From the NCBI RefSeq assembly GCF_009296265.1, contig NZ_WBJS01000001.1, forward strand, positions 186,001-250,000: a DNA stretch of 64,000 nt, given 5' to 3'. Positions 1-8,820 of this stretch are shown here, piece by piece. Below the pieces are notes generated by a model. It saw only the letters and a program-made list of their open reading frames with translations, made no database searches and was not told where the DNA came from. Source of the stretch: Thioclava sp. JE_KL1 (GTDB lineage: Bacteria > Pseudomonadota > Alphaproteobacteria > Rhodobacterales > Rhodobacteraceae). The position numbers were made by a program, and so were the translations under genes. Within the stretch, counting starts at the first letter, position 1, and the number at the start of each line of letters is the position of its first letter.

Positions 1-44
1 AGCTGGAGACGGCGCTGAAGAAGGTGTTCACAGAGGTGGGGTGA
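1..44 (+). CDS. C-terminal tail of an unidentified protein (5' truncated by window edge)
   Basis: An open frame enters from the left edge and ends with TGA at 42-44, giving the tail LETALKKVFTEVG. Thirteen residues are too few to identify a family. It is listed only because the frame is open to the edge and is followed by a normal intergenic gap of about 135 bases. Confidence 0.35.
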   Translation, partial: LETALKKVFTEVG

Positions 45-179
45 CCCGCCAAACCGCGAGATCACCTGCGTTCTGTCTTAGGCACCCCGACGCATAATTC
101 AGTCCAACTGACGAAAATTATGCTATTTTTACCTCGCCCCCTGTGGGCGAGGTAAATTACGTTGGTCGGAGGAACGCGC

Positions 180-677
180 ATGAGCCGTCTTCTCAGAGTA
201 CTTATCTGCGCCGCCCTGATCGCCCTCGGTGCGCTCTCGCCAACCTATGCCGCCGATAGCATCGGCAATGTCGGGAAGTGGAGCGTCTTCGAAGAGAGAA
301 ACGGCACCATGAAGACCTGCTGGACAGCGACCGCGAATGATCGGCGGATTTTGCTGAATGGCTCGCTTCTCTATGTCGCGGTGACGAAGCACTCGGGCAG
401 GCAACCGGAGCTGTCCGTCTATGCCGACCGACGACTTCCGCGCTCCGGCGGACTGACCATCGCGATCGGGCAGAGCACATTCCGCCTGCGTTCGACAGGG
501 CAATATGCCTGGCTGGATCAACGCACCGACAAGCTTGCGATCAACGCGCTAAAACAAGTTGAGGCGGCAGGCGGGAACGCAAATTTCACCGTCTCCATTC
601 CGAACGTGGGTGTCTTCGACTTCTCCGCAAAAGGCTTCGCCGCCGCGTTGGACATGACATTGAAGCGATGCAGATGA
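180..677 (+). CDS. IalB-like exported protein
   Basis: This 165-aa protein resembles the invasion-associated locus B (IalB) family of periplasmic proteins, whose biochemical role is poorly defined. Residues 1-25 form a signal peptide (basic MSRLLR, hydrophobic core, cut after TYA). The mature part opens with a GKWSV motif, then an MKTCW segment, and ends in a conserved C-terminal cysteine (LKRCR), the usual IalB layout of Trp and spaced Cys. I chose the ATG at 180 because GGAGG lies at 168-172; an upstream in-frame TTG at 162 precedes that ribosome binding site. The gene is monocistronic and faces a hairpin shared with the convergent helicase gene. Family assignment is moderate because only the general motif pattern can be judged. 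Confidence 0.72.
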   Translation: MSRLLRVLICAALIALGALSPTYAADSIGNVGKWSVFEERNGTMKTCWTATANDRRILLNGSLLYVAVTKHSGRQPELSVYADRRLPRSGGLTIAIGQSTFRLRSTGQYAWLDQRTDKLAINALKQVEAAGGNANFTVSIPNVGVFDFSAKGFAAALDMTLKRCR

Positions 678-746
678 CGGCTGAGGATGCGTTTCGATTG
701 GGTCGTTCGGACGCGTCTCACGTGGACCGGACGGAGGAACTGAAAC

Positions 747-770
747 GGGCCGCATCTTACGATGCGGCCC
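747..770. terminator. Intrinsic-type hairpin between IalB-like gene and rhlE
   Basis: A perfect 10-bp stem (GGGCCGCATC / GATGCGGCCC) with a TTAC loop sits between two convergent genes. It is placed to stop both transcripts; the T tract is weak on either side. Confidence 0.6.
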
Positions 771-780
771 GCTGTCAATT

Positions 781-2160
781 TCATGCAGCGCCTGCATTGC
801 GCCGACGCGGGCGACGCCGCTTCGGCGAGGCGTTGCCACCGGCATCGACCTTGGGCTTGGCTTCGGCGCGAGGTTTCGAGCGCGCCTGGGCCTGAGCTTG
901 ACCTTGCGGCTGCCCCTGCCCCTGCGGTTTGCCCTGAGGCTTGCCACCGCGACCCTTGTTGCCGCCAGAGCGCGGACCGCCGCGACCGCGGCCTCGAGCT
1001 GCACGCGCCGAGGGGCGCACGGCCGCAGACGGGCGTTCGCCGCTCGCGGTCGGGATCTCGATCTTCATCAGCTTTTCGATCTGCAGGAAGTTATCTGCCT
1101 CGTCCGGCGAGCAGAAAGCAATCGCCTCGCCCTCGCGCCCGGCACGCGCGGTGCGCCCGATGCGGTGGACATAAGCGTCCGGCACGTCCGGCAGGTCGAA
1201 GTTCACGACATAGGACACGCCCGGAATGTCGATCCCGCGCGCGGCCACGTCGGTCGCGACCAGCACGTTGACCTTGCCATCGCGGAAGCCCTTGATCGCG
1301 CGGTCACGCTGGCCCTGCGATTTGTTGCCATGGATCGATTCCGCGTTGTAGCCATCGGCGCGCAGGCTCTTCATCAGCTTTTCCGCGCCGTGCTTGGTGC
1401 GGGCGAACACAAGCGTCAGCGCGCCCATATCGGCCGAGAGAATATCGCGCAGCTTGCGGGCCTTCTCGGCCTTGCTGTCGAGGAAGTGCACCGACTGGGT
1501 GATCTTGTCGGCGGCCTTGCCCGGGGGCGAGACCTGCACGCGCTTGGGATCGGTCAGATACGCCTGCGAGATTTCTTCCATCTGCTTCGGCATCGTGGCC
1601 GAGAACAGCAGGGTCTGGCGCGGCGTGCCAAGGCGCGACGCGATCTTGCGCAGCGCATGGATGAAGCCGAGGTCGAGCATCTGGTCGGCCTCGTCGAGCA
1701 CCAGATGGCGGGTGTAGCGGAGGTCAACCGCGCCGCGATCCATCAGGTCGATCAGACGGCCCGGGGTGGCGACGAGAATGTCGTTGCCGCGATGCATCAT
1801 GGTGATCTGACGGTTGATCGACTGGCCGCCGACGACGGTGGCCACGTTCATCTTGGTGCCCTGAACGAGCCCCGCGAGGTTGTCGGCGATCTGGTTCACC
1901 AGCTCGCGAGTCGGCGCGAGGATCAGCGCCTTGCAGGTCTTGGGCGAGGGTTTGCCTGGCTGCGCCATCAGCTTGTCGATGAGCGGCAGGCCGAAGGCCA
2001 GCGTCTTGCCGGTGCCGGTCTGGGCGAGGCCCAGCACGTCATGGCCCGCAAGAACCAGCGGGATCGCTTTTTCCTGAATCGGGGTCGGCTGGGTGAATTT
2101 TGCGCGTGCGAGCGACTTGAGAATGGCCGGGGAGAGCCCCAGCGAAGAGAAATCGGACAA
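781..2160 (-). CDS. rhlE: DEAD-box ATP-dependent RNA helicase, RhlE type
   Basis: This 459-aa superfamily II RNA helicase unwinds RNA duplexes using ATP, probably in ribosome assembly or RNA turnover. The helicase core is complete: the Q motif (FTQPTPIQ, residues 22-29), Walker A AQTGTGKT (46-53), DEAD in VLDEADQML, SAT in LFSATMP, and HRIGRTARAG near residue 330. The last roughly 80 residues are a low-complexity basic tail rich in G, Q, P and R (repeated PQGQ units, then RRRPRRR), typical of the RNA-binding extension of RhlE proteins. The start is TTG at 2158-2160, supported by AAAGGA six bases upstream; no ATG lies nearby. It is preceded by a leader region of about 500 bases with no recognisable gene. 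Confidence 0.9.
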   Translation of the reverse strand: MSDFSSLGLSPAILKSLARAKFTQPTPIQEKAIPLVLAGHDVLGLAQTGTGKTLAFGLPLIDKLMAQPGKPSPKTCKALILAPTRELVNQIADNLAGLVQGTKMNVATVVGGQSINRQITMMHRGNDILVATPGRLIDLMDRGAVDLRYTRHLVLDEADQMLDLGFIHALRKIASRLGTPRQTLLFSATMPKQMEEISQAYLTDPKRVQVSPPGKAADKITQSVHFLDSKAEKARKLRDILSADMGALTLVFARTKHGAEKLMKSLRADGYNAESIHGNKSQGQRDRAIKGFRDGKVNVLVATDVAARGIDIPGVSYVVNFDLPDVPDAYVHRIGRTARAGREGEAIAFCSPDEADNFLQIEKLMKIEIPTASGERPSAAVRPSARAARGRGRGGPRSGGNKGRGGKPQGKPQGQGQPQGQAQAQARSKPRAEAKPKVDAGGNASPKRRRPRRRNAGAA

Positions 2161-2667
2161 TGCCTATCCTTTATGGCCGAGGCTCCCAACGCGGGGATGC
2201 GCACGGCGATCAGCCCGGACGGGATTGTCCGGAGCGCAGGTTGACGCAGACCTCGGGACAGGCGGGCTAGTCCCGCGTGGTCCGGTCTTGCGTGTCAGAA
2301 CCCTGCGTGAATGGGAACTCGGGAGGTATCGCCGGTGCGCCTCTCTCGGGCGCGGCTTGCTCACGCGGCAGCGCGGCGATTGGGGGTAAATGCGCGTGAT
2401 GGCGCGAAAAGTCAAGGGGGAGCGTGTTTTGAGGGCTCCCCTTGGCGTGATGCCCCGCCCGGGCGATCAGCCCGGGCCGCGCCCATTCGTCGGACTTACG
2501 CCGCGCCACTGGCGCGACGGTCCTTCCTCATTCCCCCCAAGAGGGCGCATCTACGCAAGCTGCGCGCGCTCGGCCTTCGGGAGAGGTGGCACGATAAAGT
2601 GCAAACCACCTAGCGAGCATGCGCCCACCCGAGGTCGGGCGCAGCCCTCAGCACGAATGAGGCACCC
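2161..2667. other. Intergenic region between rhlE and sdaA
   Basis: About 500 bases without a convincing gene. Several open frames of 70-110 codons exist on both strands but lack ribosome binding sites or recognisable motifs. A hairpin at 2621-2642 (GCGCCCACC / GGT-GGGCGC with a bulge) lies just past the sdaA stop and may act as its terminator, though it lacks a T tract. The rest probably contains the rhlE promoter and a long leader. Confidence 0.5.
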
Positions 2668-4047
2668 TCAGCAGTTCGGCACGTTCACCGCCAGCCCGCC
2701 GAGGCTCGTTTCCTTGTAATGCTCGTGCATGTCGCGGCCCGTCTGGCGCATCGTTTCGATCGCCGCGTCCAGCGGCACGAAATGCGTGCCGTCCCCGCGC
2801 AGCGCCAGCGAGGCCGCCGACACCGCCTTGATCGCGCCCAGACCGTTGCGCTCGATGCAGGGCACCTGCACCAGCCCTTTCACCGGATCGCAGGTCATGC
2901 CGAGGTGATGCTCCAGCGCGATTTCGGCCGCGTTCTCGATCTGCTCAGGGCTCCCGCCCAGCACAGCGGCCAGCCCTGCCGCCGCCATCGCCGCAGCCGA
3001 TCCGACCTCGGCCTGACAGCCGCATTCCGCCCCCGAGATCGAAGCGTTGGTCTTGATCAGCCCGCCGACAGCCGCCGCGGTCAGCAGGAAGTCGGGAATC
3101 TTCGCGGAAGAGGCCGAGGGCACATGATCGAGCCAGTAACGGATCACCGAGGGCAGCACGCCCGCCGCCCCGTTCGTCGGCGCGGTGACGACCTGCCCAC
3201 CGGCGGCGTTTTCCTCGTTCACCGCCATCGCATAAGCCGAGATCCAGTCATTGATCTGATGCGGCGGCGCGAGGTTCTGACCCCAATCCGCCTTCAGGCT
3301 CTCGTGGATCGCCTTGGCGCGGCGCTTCACCCGCAGGCCGCCGGGCAATTCGCCCTCGCTCGTCAGCCCGCGCTCCATACAGTCGCGCATCGTGATCCAG
3401 ATTTTCTCGAGACCTTCGTCGATCTCCTTCGGGCCGCGGAAGCGCGCCTCGTTGCGGCGCTTCATCTGCGCGATGCTCTGCCCCGAGGCATGGGCCATCG
3501 CCAGCATTTCCTCGGCGGTCTTGAAGGGGAACGGCACCGGGCTCGGCGCGTCGCGGGCGGCATCGTCGACGGCGGCCAGTTCGGCCTCGGTGCGCACGAA
3601 ACCGCCGCCGATCGAGTAATAGACCTCGTGCATCAACACGTCGCCCTGCGCGTCGCGGGCCTCGATCACCATGCCATTCGCATGGCCGGGCAGCGACGTG
3701 TCGTAATCGAAGATCAGATCGGCCTCGGGGTCGAAGGCCAACGGCGGCAATCCGTCAGGTTTCAACAGGTGGTCGCGTGCATTCCCGGCCAGCAATTTCT
3801 CGGCCAGATCGTTATCGTAGCTCTCGGGCACCACGCCCGCGAGCCCGAGGATCGCAGCCCGATCCGTCGCATGGCCCTTGCCGGTGAAAGCGAGCGAGCC
3901 GTGCAGGCGCACCCGCACGCCATGCGCGGTGAAAGGCGAGGCCCGGAGCGCGTCGAGAAACCGCGCGCCGGCCACCATCGGCCCCATCGTGTGCGACGAG
4001 GACGGCCCGACGCCGATCTTGAAGATATCGAAGACGCTCAGAAACAT
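2668..4047 (-). CDS. sdaA: L-serine ammonia-lyase (L-serine dehydratase), single-chain Fe-S type
   Basis: This enzyme deaminates L-serine to pyruvate and ammonia with an oxygen-sensitive [4Fe-4S] cluster. The 459-aa chain has the bacterial single-polypeptide layout: an N-terminal beta domain beginning [21 protein letters not shown], then the alpha catalytic domain with the signature [12 protein letters not shown] and Cys in [10 protein letters not shown], and a conserved Cys in [15 protein letters not shown]. It ends with the family-typical VNVPNC tail, in which the terminal Cys can cap the cluster. The ATG at 4045-4047 has GGGAGG just upstream; longer in-frame extensions read through the promoter of the divergent Hint gene and are not supported. 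Single gene. Confidence 0.93.
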   Translation of the reverse strand: MFLSVFDIFKIGVGPSSSHTMGPMVAGARFLDALRASPFTAHGVRVRLHGSLAFTGKGHATDRAAILGLAGVVPESYDNDLAEKLLAGNARDHLLKPDGLPPLAFDPEADLIFDYDTSLPGHANGMVIEARDAQGDVLMHEVYYSIGGGFVRTEAELAAVDDAARDAPSPVPFPFKTAEEMLAMAHASGQSIAQMKRRNEARFRGPKEIDEGLEKIWITMRDCMERGLTSEGELPGGLRVKRRAKAIHESLKADWGQNLAPPHQINDWISAYAMAVNEENAAGGQVVTAPTNGAAGVLPSVIRYWLDHVPSASSAKIPDFLLTAAAVGGLIKTNASISGAECGCQAEVGSAAAMAAAGLAAVLGGSPEQIENAAEIALEHHLGMTCDPVKGLVQVPCIERNGLGAIKAVSAASLALRGDGTHFVPLDAAIETMRQTGRDMHEHYKETSLGGLAVNVPNC

Positions 4048-4200
4048 GCGGCCTCCCTGCCCTGATTTGGGCCCAGACTGCCGTGTTCGCCCCGGGACCA
4101 ACAGCCCCAAAACGACCCCGCCACGCGCAAAAGCAACATCGTTGACGCGATATTCAGGATTATCGCGCAGCCTGAGCGGCGAAAGGCTGTGGTGGGCACG

Positions 4201-5217
4201 ATGCCGATTTTCGGTGCATGGCAATTTTCGGACCTGATCGTCTCGGGCCCGGACCCGTTCGGGTCGAACGCGTTGGCGAATGCCGACGCGGTGGGCGCGA
4301 CCAGCTTCACGATCGAGGCTGACGCTGCGGTGCAGATGATCGATCTGACCGATGACGACGCCAATCTGGAGGATGCCGACGGCTCGCAGGAACTCACCGC
4401 CCCGATGACATTCGACGGCATCGCCTGGGGCGCGGGAGCGGCGGGCGATGTCGAAATCGAATACAGCTATGTCATTCGTCCGGCGGGCTCCGCCGATCCG
4501 GCCGACAATATCACGATCTTCGTGCTCGAATTCGAGGGCGACGTGCATGGAATCGCGTCATCCCAGCGGCTTTTCGCGGGGCAAACCTATGAAATCGTCG
4601 CAATCGACAGCAACGATCCGGTCATTCCTTATAGCGATCTCGCGGTCTGTTTCGCGCGCGGCACCCGGATCGCGACCAAGCAGGGCCCCGTCGCGGTGGA
4701 GGATCTGCGTCCGGGCATGAAGGTGCAGACCGCCGATAATGGCTATCGCGAGTTGATCTGGACGGGCCGCTGGCGGATGACGGGGCGCGACGAGAACGCG
4801 CCGATCCGCGTCGCGAAAGGCGCGCTTGGCAATGACCGCGCCTTCGAGGTCTCGGCCCAGCACCGGCTGCTGGTTCGCAGCCGCGCGGGCGTCCTTGGTG
4901 GGCGGGAGCTTCTGATCCCGGCCAAGGGGTTGCTCGATCTGCCGGGGATCGCGCGGGCACCGCGTCCGCGCATCGAATGGCTGCATCTGCTGTTCGAGGC
5001 GCATGAGATCGTCTTCGCGGACGGGGCCGCGGTCGAAAGCCTCCTGCCCGGCCCGATGGCGCTGCGCGGGGTCGGCCCTCAAGAGGCCGCACGGCTGCGC
5101 GCGCTGATGGCGGGGAACCCGCTCCTCACCCAGCCCGCGCGCCCGATCCTGCCGCCGGGACAAGCGCGACGCCACGCCAAGCAAGCGGGCGGGATGCGAC
5201 AATTCCTCCTGCGCTGA
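4201..5217 (+). CDS. Hint-domain (hedgehog/intein-like) protein
   Basis: This 338-aa protein has two parts. The N-terminal half (residues 1 to about 150) is acidic, beta-rich and has no recognised catalytic motif. The C-terminal half is a Hint_2-type domain that begins with the nucleophile-type Cys in CFARGTRIATKQG, followed by VEDLRPGM, ELIWTGRW and the block-B-like His in SAQHRLLV. Proteins of this layout are frequent in Rhodobacterales; their function is unproven, and self-cleavage is inferred from the fold family only. The ATG at 4201 is my choice; two in-frame GTGs at 4189 and 4192 sit close behind a GAAAGG motif, so the start could be four or three codons earlier. It is divergent from sdaA. 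Confidence 0.8.
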   Translation: MPIFGAWQFSDLIVSGPDPFGSNALANADAVGATSFTIEADAAVQMIDLTDDDANLEDADGSQELTAPMTFDGIAWGAGAAGDVEIEYSYVIRPAGSADPADNITIFVLEFEGDVHGIASSQRLFAGQTYEIVAIDSNDPVIPYSDLAVCFARGTRIATKQGPVAVEDLRPGMKVQTADNGYRELIWTGRWRMTGRDENAPIRVAKGALGNDRAFEVSAQHRLLVRSRAGVLGGRELLIPAKGLLDLPGIARAPRPRIEWLHLLFEAHEIVFADGAAVESLLPGPMALRGVGPQEAARLRALMAGNPLLTQPARPILPPGQARRHAKQAGGMRQFLLR

Positions 5218-5302
5218 AGACAGGCCGACAAAGCCCTCGCCTGAGCGCCTGTGATTGCCTATAAGCGTCGGAAACTCAGACTGCCCATGAATGGAGTGCC
5301 AA

Positions 5303-6088
5303 ATGGCTGCCGACCTTTCCCCGATCGACAAGGCGAAATTCGCCGCCGCCCGCCGTGCCGTTGACCTCGTTGAAGACGGGATGCGTGTGGGCCTCGGCAC
5401 CGGCTCGACCGCCGCATGGATGGTGCGCTGCCTTGGCGAGCGCATCCGCGACGAAGGGCTGCAGCTGATCGGGGTGCCCACCTCGACGCGCACCGCCGAT
5501 CTCGCCCGTCAGGTCGGCATCAAGGTCGTGGCGCTCGACGAAGCGAAATGGCTCGATATCACGATCGACGGGGCAGACGAATTCGACCCCGACCTGAACC
5601 TGGTGAAGGGTGGCGGCGGCGCGCTGCTGCAGGAGAAGATCGTGGCCACCGCGTCCGATCAGATGGTCGTCATCACCGACGCCTCCAAGGAAGTGAACCA
5701 TCTGGGCGCCTTCCCTCTTCCCGTCGAGGTCGTGCCCTTCGGCTGGCAGGTCACCCGCGCGCTGATCGAGGAACTGCTCGACTCGATGGATGTGATGGGT
5801 CGCCAGACCTCGCTGCGCCTGAACGGCCAGCAGCCCTTCGTGACCGATGAGGGCAATTACATCGTCGATCTGCATCTCAACCGCATCGGCAACCCGCGTC
5901 AGTTGGCGCTGGTGCTGAACCAGATTCCCGGCGTGGTCGAGAACGGCCTGTTCATCGACATCTGCGATAAGGTCATCATCGGCGGCACCGACGGCAAGGT
6001 CGAGATCCGCGACATCAATGAGGGCACGGTGGCCAACGAGACCATCGAGTTCGCCGAGGACGAGAATATCTTCCGCGATATGGACTGA
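5303..6088 (+). CDS. rpiA: Ribose-5-phosphate isomerase A
   Basis: RpiA interconverts ribose 5-phosphate and ribulose 5-phosphate in the pentose phosphate and Calvin-type pathways. The 261-aa chain carries GLGTGSTAAW, the catalytic region DGADEFDPDLNLVKGGGGALLQEKI, and VEVVPFGW, all hallmarks of type A isomerases. An earlier in-frame ATG at 5291 exists, but the ATG at 5303 follows GGAG with six bases of spacing and starts MAADLSPIDKAKF, like related proteins. It is followed by a large inverted repeat and then gor. Confidence 0.95.
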   Translation: MAADLSPIDKAKFAAARRAVDLVEDGMRVGLGTGSTAAWMVRCLGERIRDEGLQLIGVPTSTRTADLARQVGIKVVALDEAKWLDITIDGADEFDPDLNLVKGGGGALLQEKIVATASDQMVVITDASKEVNHLGAFPLPVEVVPFGWQVTRALIEELLDSMDVMGRQTSLRLNGQQPFVTDEGNYIVDLHLNRIGNPRQLALVLNQIPGVVENGLFIDICDKVIIGGTDGKVEIRDINEGTVANETIEFAEDENIFRDMD

Positions 6089-6100
6089 TCTGCGCGCAGG

Positions 6101-6157
6101 GCGCGCGCATTGGGGATGCAACGCTGTGACGCATCCCTGCCTTGCGCGCGTCTTTCC
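6101..6157 (+). terminator. Compound hairpin after rpiA
   Basis: Two nested inverted repeats lie between rpiA and gor: GCGCGCA / TGCGCGC outside and GGGATGC / GCATCCC (6113-6119 and 6131-6137) inside, followed by TCTTTCC. This would form a long stem able to terminate the rpiA transcript. The T tract is interrupted. Confidence 0.45.
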
Positions 6158-6230
6158 GTCCCCGCCTTGCTCCTGAGCGCATGGACCGCTAAGCCAAGAC
6201 GCAAGGAATATCAGGAAGGAAGGCGCCCAC

Positions 6231-7583
6231 ATGAGCTTCGACTACGACCTTTTCGTCATCGGCGGTGGCTCGGGCGGGGTGCGCGCGGCTCGGATTGCCT
6301 CGGGCCATGGCGCGCGCGTCGCACTGGCCGAGGAATACCGGATGGGCGGCACCTGCGTGATCCGCGGCTGCGTCCCGAAGAAACTGATGGTTTTCGCCTC
6401 GACTGCACCGGCGGCCATCGAAGAAGCTCGCGCCTATGGCTGGAGCGCGGATGCAGGTCAGTTCGACTGGCCGGGTTTTCGCGGCAAGCTGGATGCGGAG
6501 CTTGACCGGCTCGAAGCGATCTATCGCAAGGGGCAGGAAAACGCGGGCGTGAAGGTCTTCGACCAGCGCGCCACCGTGTCTGGCCCGCATGAGGTCACGC
6601 TGGCTGACGGCACGAAGATCACCACCAAGCATATCCTCGTCGCGGTCGGCGGACGGCCCTTCGTACCCGAATTTCCGGGCTGCGAACTGGTGATGACTTC
6701 GAACGACATCTTCAAGCTCGACACCCTGCCCAAACGCATCCTGATCGTCGGTGGCGGCTACATCGCCTGCGAATTCGCCTGCATCCTCAACGGATTGGGC
6801 GTGGAGGTCACGCAATACAACCGCTCGCCCCTGCTGCGCGGCTTCGACGGTGAGGCGCGTGATCTGATCGTGGACCAGATGCAGGCGAACGGGGTCGACA
6901 TTCACACCCATGTTGTCATCACCGAGATCGAGAAAACCGAGAACTGCCTGAAAGTCACATGCGGCGACGGGCGCGAGGACGAATTCGACGCGGTGCTCTA
7001 CGCGACGGGCCGCACGCCGAATACCGAGGGGCTCGGCCTCGAGACCGCCGGCGTGGAGCTGGGCGAGCGCGGTGAGGTCATGGTCGACGAATGGTCGCAG
7101 ACCAACGTGCCCTCGATCTTCGCGGTGGGCGATGTGACCGACCGCATCAACCTGACGCCGGTCGCGATCCGCGAGGGTCACGCTTTCGCCGATACCGTCT
7201 TTGGCGCCAATGCCCGCGCCTCCGATCATGAGCTGGTGGCCTCGGCCGTCTTCACCCAGCCCGAATTCGGCACCGTCGGCATCACCGAGGAAGAGGCAGA
7301 GGAACGCGGCAATGCCGAGGTCTACGTCTCCAGCTTCCGGCCGATGCGCTCGAGTTTTGCGGGCTCTGACGCGCGGGTGCTGATGAAATTGATCGTTTGC
7401 CGCGAGACGCGCTGCGTGCTGGGCTGCCATATCGTGGCCCCCGAAGCGGGCGAATTGATCCAAATGGTCGGTATCGCCGTCAAAATGGGGGCAACCAAGG
7501 AACAGTTCGACGCGACTTGCGCGGTCCACCCGACCATGGGCGAAGAGCTCGTGACCATGCGGAACCCTGTAAGACATTATTGA
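6231..7583 (+). CDS. gor: Glutathione-disulfide reductase
   Basis: This NADPH- and FAD-dependent enzyme (450 aa) reduces oxidised glutathione in the cytoplasm. Visible elements, in order: the FAD-binding GGGSGGVRAA, the redox-active disulfide GTCVIRGCVPKK (Cys42 and Cys47), the NAD(P)-binding GGGYIACEFA followed by an Arg-containing NRSPLLRGFD that favours NADPH, the second FAD motif IFAVGDVTDR, and the C-terminal catalytic CAVHPTMGEE. A GGAAGGAAGG ribosome binding site precedes the ATG. The spacing to hflK is 55 bases, so co-transcription is possible. Confidence 0.95.
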   Translation: MSFDYDLFVIGGGSGGVRAARIASGHGARVALAEEYRMGGTCVIRGCVPKKLMVFASTAPAAIEEARAYGWSADAGQFDWPGFRGKLDAELDRLEAIYRKGQENAGVKVFDQRATVSGPHEVTLADGTKITTKHILVAVGGRPFVPEFPGCELVMTSNDIFKLDTLPKRILIVGGGYIACEFACILNGLGVEVTQYNRSPLLRGFDGEARDLIVDQMQANGVDIHTHVVITEIEKTENCLKVTCGDGREDEFDAVLYATGRTPNTEGLGLETAGVELGERGEVMVDEWSQTNVPSIFAVGDVTDRINLTPVAIREGHAFADTVFGANARASDHELVASAVFTQPEFGTVGITEEEAEERGNAEVYVSSFRPMRSSFAGSDARVLMKLIVCRETRCVLGCHIVAPEAGELIQMVGIAVKMGATKEQFDATCAVHPTMGEELVTMRNPVRHY

Positions 7584-7638
7584 AATCACGGAAAAGATAC
7601 CCAACTGTCCGACAAGATAACGGAAAGGTGAGGAGCAT

Positions 7639-8820
7639 ATGAGCAACGGAGGCCCCTGGGGCGGCGGAGGCGGTGGCGGCGATGACCGCGACGACGACCG
7701 CGAAGACAAGCGTCCCGGTCAGCGACGTCCCGGCGAGGGCGGACAGATCCCGGAAATAGAGGAATTCATGCGCAAGGGCTCCGAGCAGCTCAAGGTGCTG
7801 ATGGGCGGCAAGGGGGGCGGCAATCGTCCCAACCGTCCCAATGGCGGCGGAGGCGGCAAGAGCCCCTTCCCGGCGAAGACCGCTGTAGTGATCGGCCTCG
7901 TGGCTCTGGTTGCGATCTGGCTCGGCTCCTCGCTCTACAAAGTTAACCCGGAAGAACGCTCGGTGGAGCTGATGTTCGGGCGCTACTACGCGACCAAAGG
8001 CCCCGGCCTGAACCTCGCGCCGTGGCCCTTCATCACCTATTCCAAGGTTCCGGTGACCCGCGAACAGACCGTCGATATCGGCTCGGGCCGCGCAGGCACG
8101 AACGATACCGGCCTGATGCTGACGGGCGACCAGAATATCGTCGATCTCGAATTCCAGGTGGTCTGGAACATCAGCGATCCGGCGAAATACCTGTTCAACC
8201 TCGGCGATCCGCAGGACACGATCCGCGCGGTGTCGGAATCCGCGATGCGTGACATTATCGCGCGCTCGAACCTCGCGCCGATCCTGTCGACCGCACGTGG
8301 CGAGATCGCGGGCGATCTGCGCTCGGCGGTGCAGAACACGCTCGACAGCTATGACGCGGGCATCAACATCGTCCGTGTGAACTTCAACCGTGCCGACCCG
8401 CCGCGCGAAGTGATCGACAGCTTCCGCGAGGTGCAGGCCGCCCAGCAGGAGCGGGACCGCCTCGAGAAGGAAGCCGACGCCTACGCCAACAAGGTGACGG
8501 CAGGGGCTCGCGGTGAGGCCGCTCAGGTCAAGGAAGAAGCCGAAGGCTACCGTGCGCAGATCGTGAATGCCGCCGAAGGTGACGCCGCGCGCTTCAACTC
8601 GATCCTCACGGAATACGAGAAAGCGCCCGAAGTGACCAAGCGCCGGATGTTCTACGAGACCATGGGCAAGCTGCTCCAGAACGTCGACAAGGTCGTCGTG
8701 GACACCAAGGACGGCGCTGGCGGCGTCGTGCCGTATCTGCCGCTGGATCAGCTGCGCAAGAACTCCAGCTCGGCGTCCAACACCACCAACTCGACCGCTA
8801 ACACGGGAGGAAGCAACTGA
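7639..8820 (+). CDS. hflK: FtsH protease modulator HflK
   Basis: HflK is an inner-membrane SPFH/band-7 protein that, with HflC, forms a large periplasmic-facing cage around the FtsH protease. The 393-aa chain has a Gly-rich and charged cytoplasmic N-terminus (residues 1 to about 75), one membrane segment (TAVVIGLVALVAIWLGSSLY), the band-7 domain, then a long Ala/Glu-rich helical region and a Ser/Asn/Thr-rich tail. An AGGAG motif precedes the ATG. Its stop overlaps the hflC start by one base (TGATG), indicating translational coupling. Confidence 0.95.
   Translation: MSNGGPWGGGGGGGDDRDDDREDKRPGQRRPGEGGQIPEIEEFMRKGSEQLKVLMGGKGGGNRPNRPNGGGGGKSPFPAKTAVVIGLVALVAIWLGSSLYKVNPEERSVELMFGRYYATKGPGLNLAPWPFITYSKVPVTREQTVDIGSGRAGTNDTGLMLTGDQNIVDLEFQVVWNISDPAKYLFNLGDPQDTIRAVSESAMRDIIARSNLAPILSTARGEIAGDLRSAVQNTLDSYDAGINIVRVNFNRADPPREVIDSFREVQAAQQERDRLEKEADAYANKVTAGARGEAAQVKEEAEGYRAQIVNAAEGDAARFNSILTEYEKAPEVTKRRMFYETMGKLLQNVDKVVVDTKDGAGGVVPYLPLDQLRKNSSSASNTTNSTANTGGSN

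Noticed and set aside
2267-2509. 80-codon minus-strand frame in the rhlE-sdaA gap
   Set aside because: No ribosome binding site, no hydrophobic core or motif, and biased composition; more likely a leader or spacer.
4048-4548. N-terminal extension of L-serine dehydratase by about 167 residues
   Set aside because: It is antisense to the Hint-domain gene and the divergent promoter. The conserved [12 protein letters not shown] start has its own GGGAGG site.
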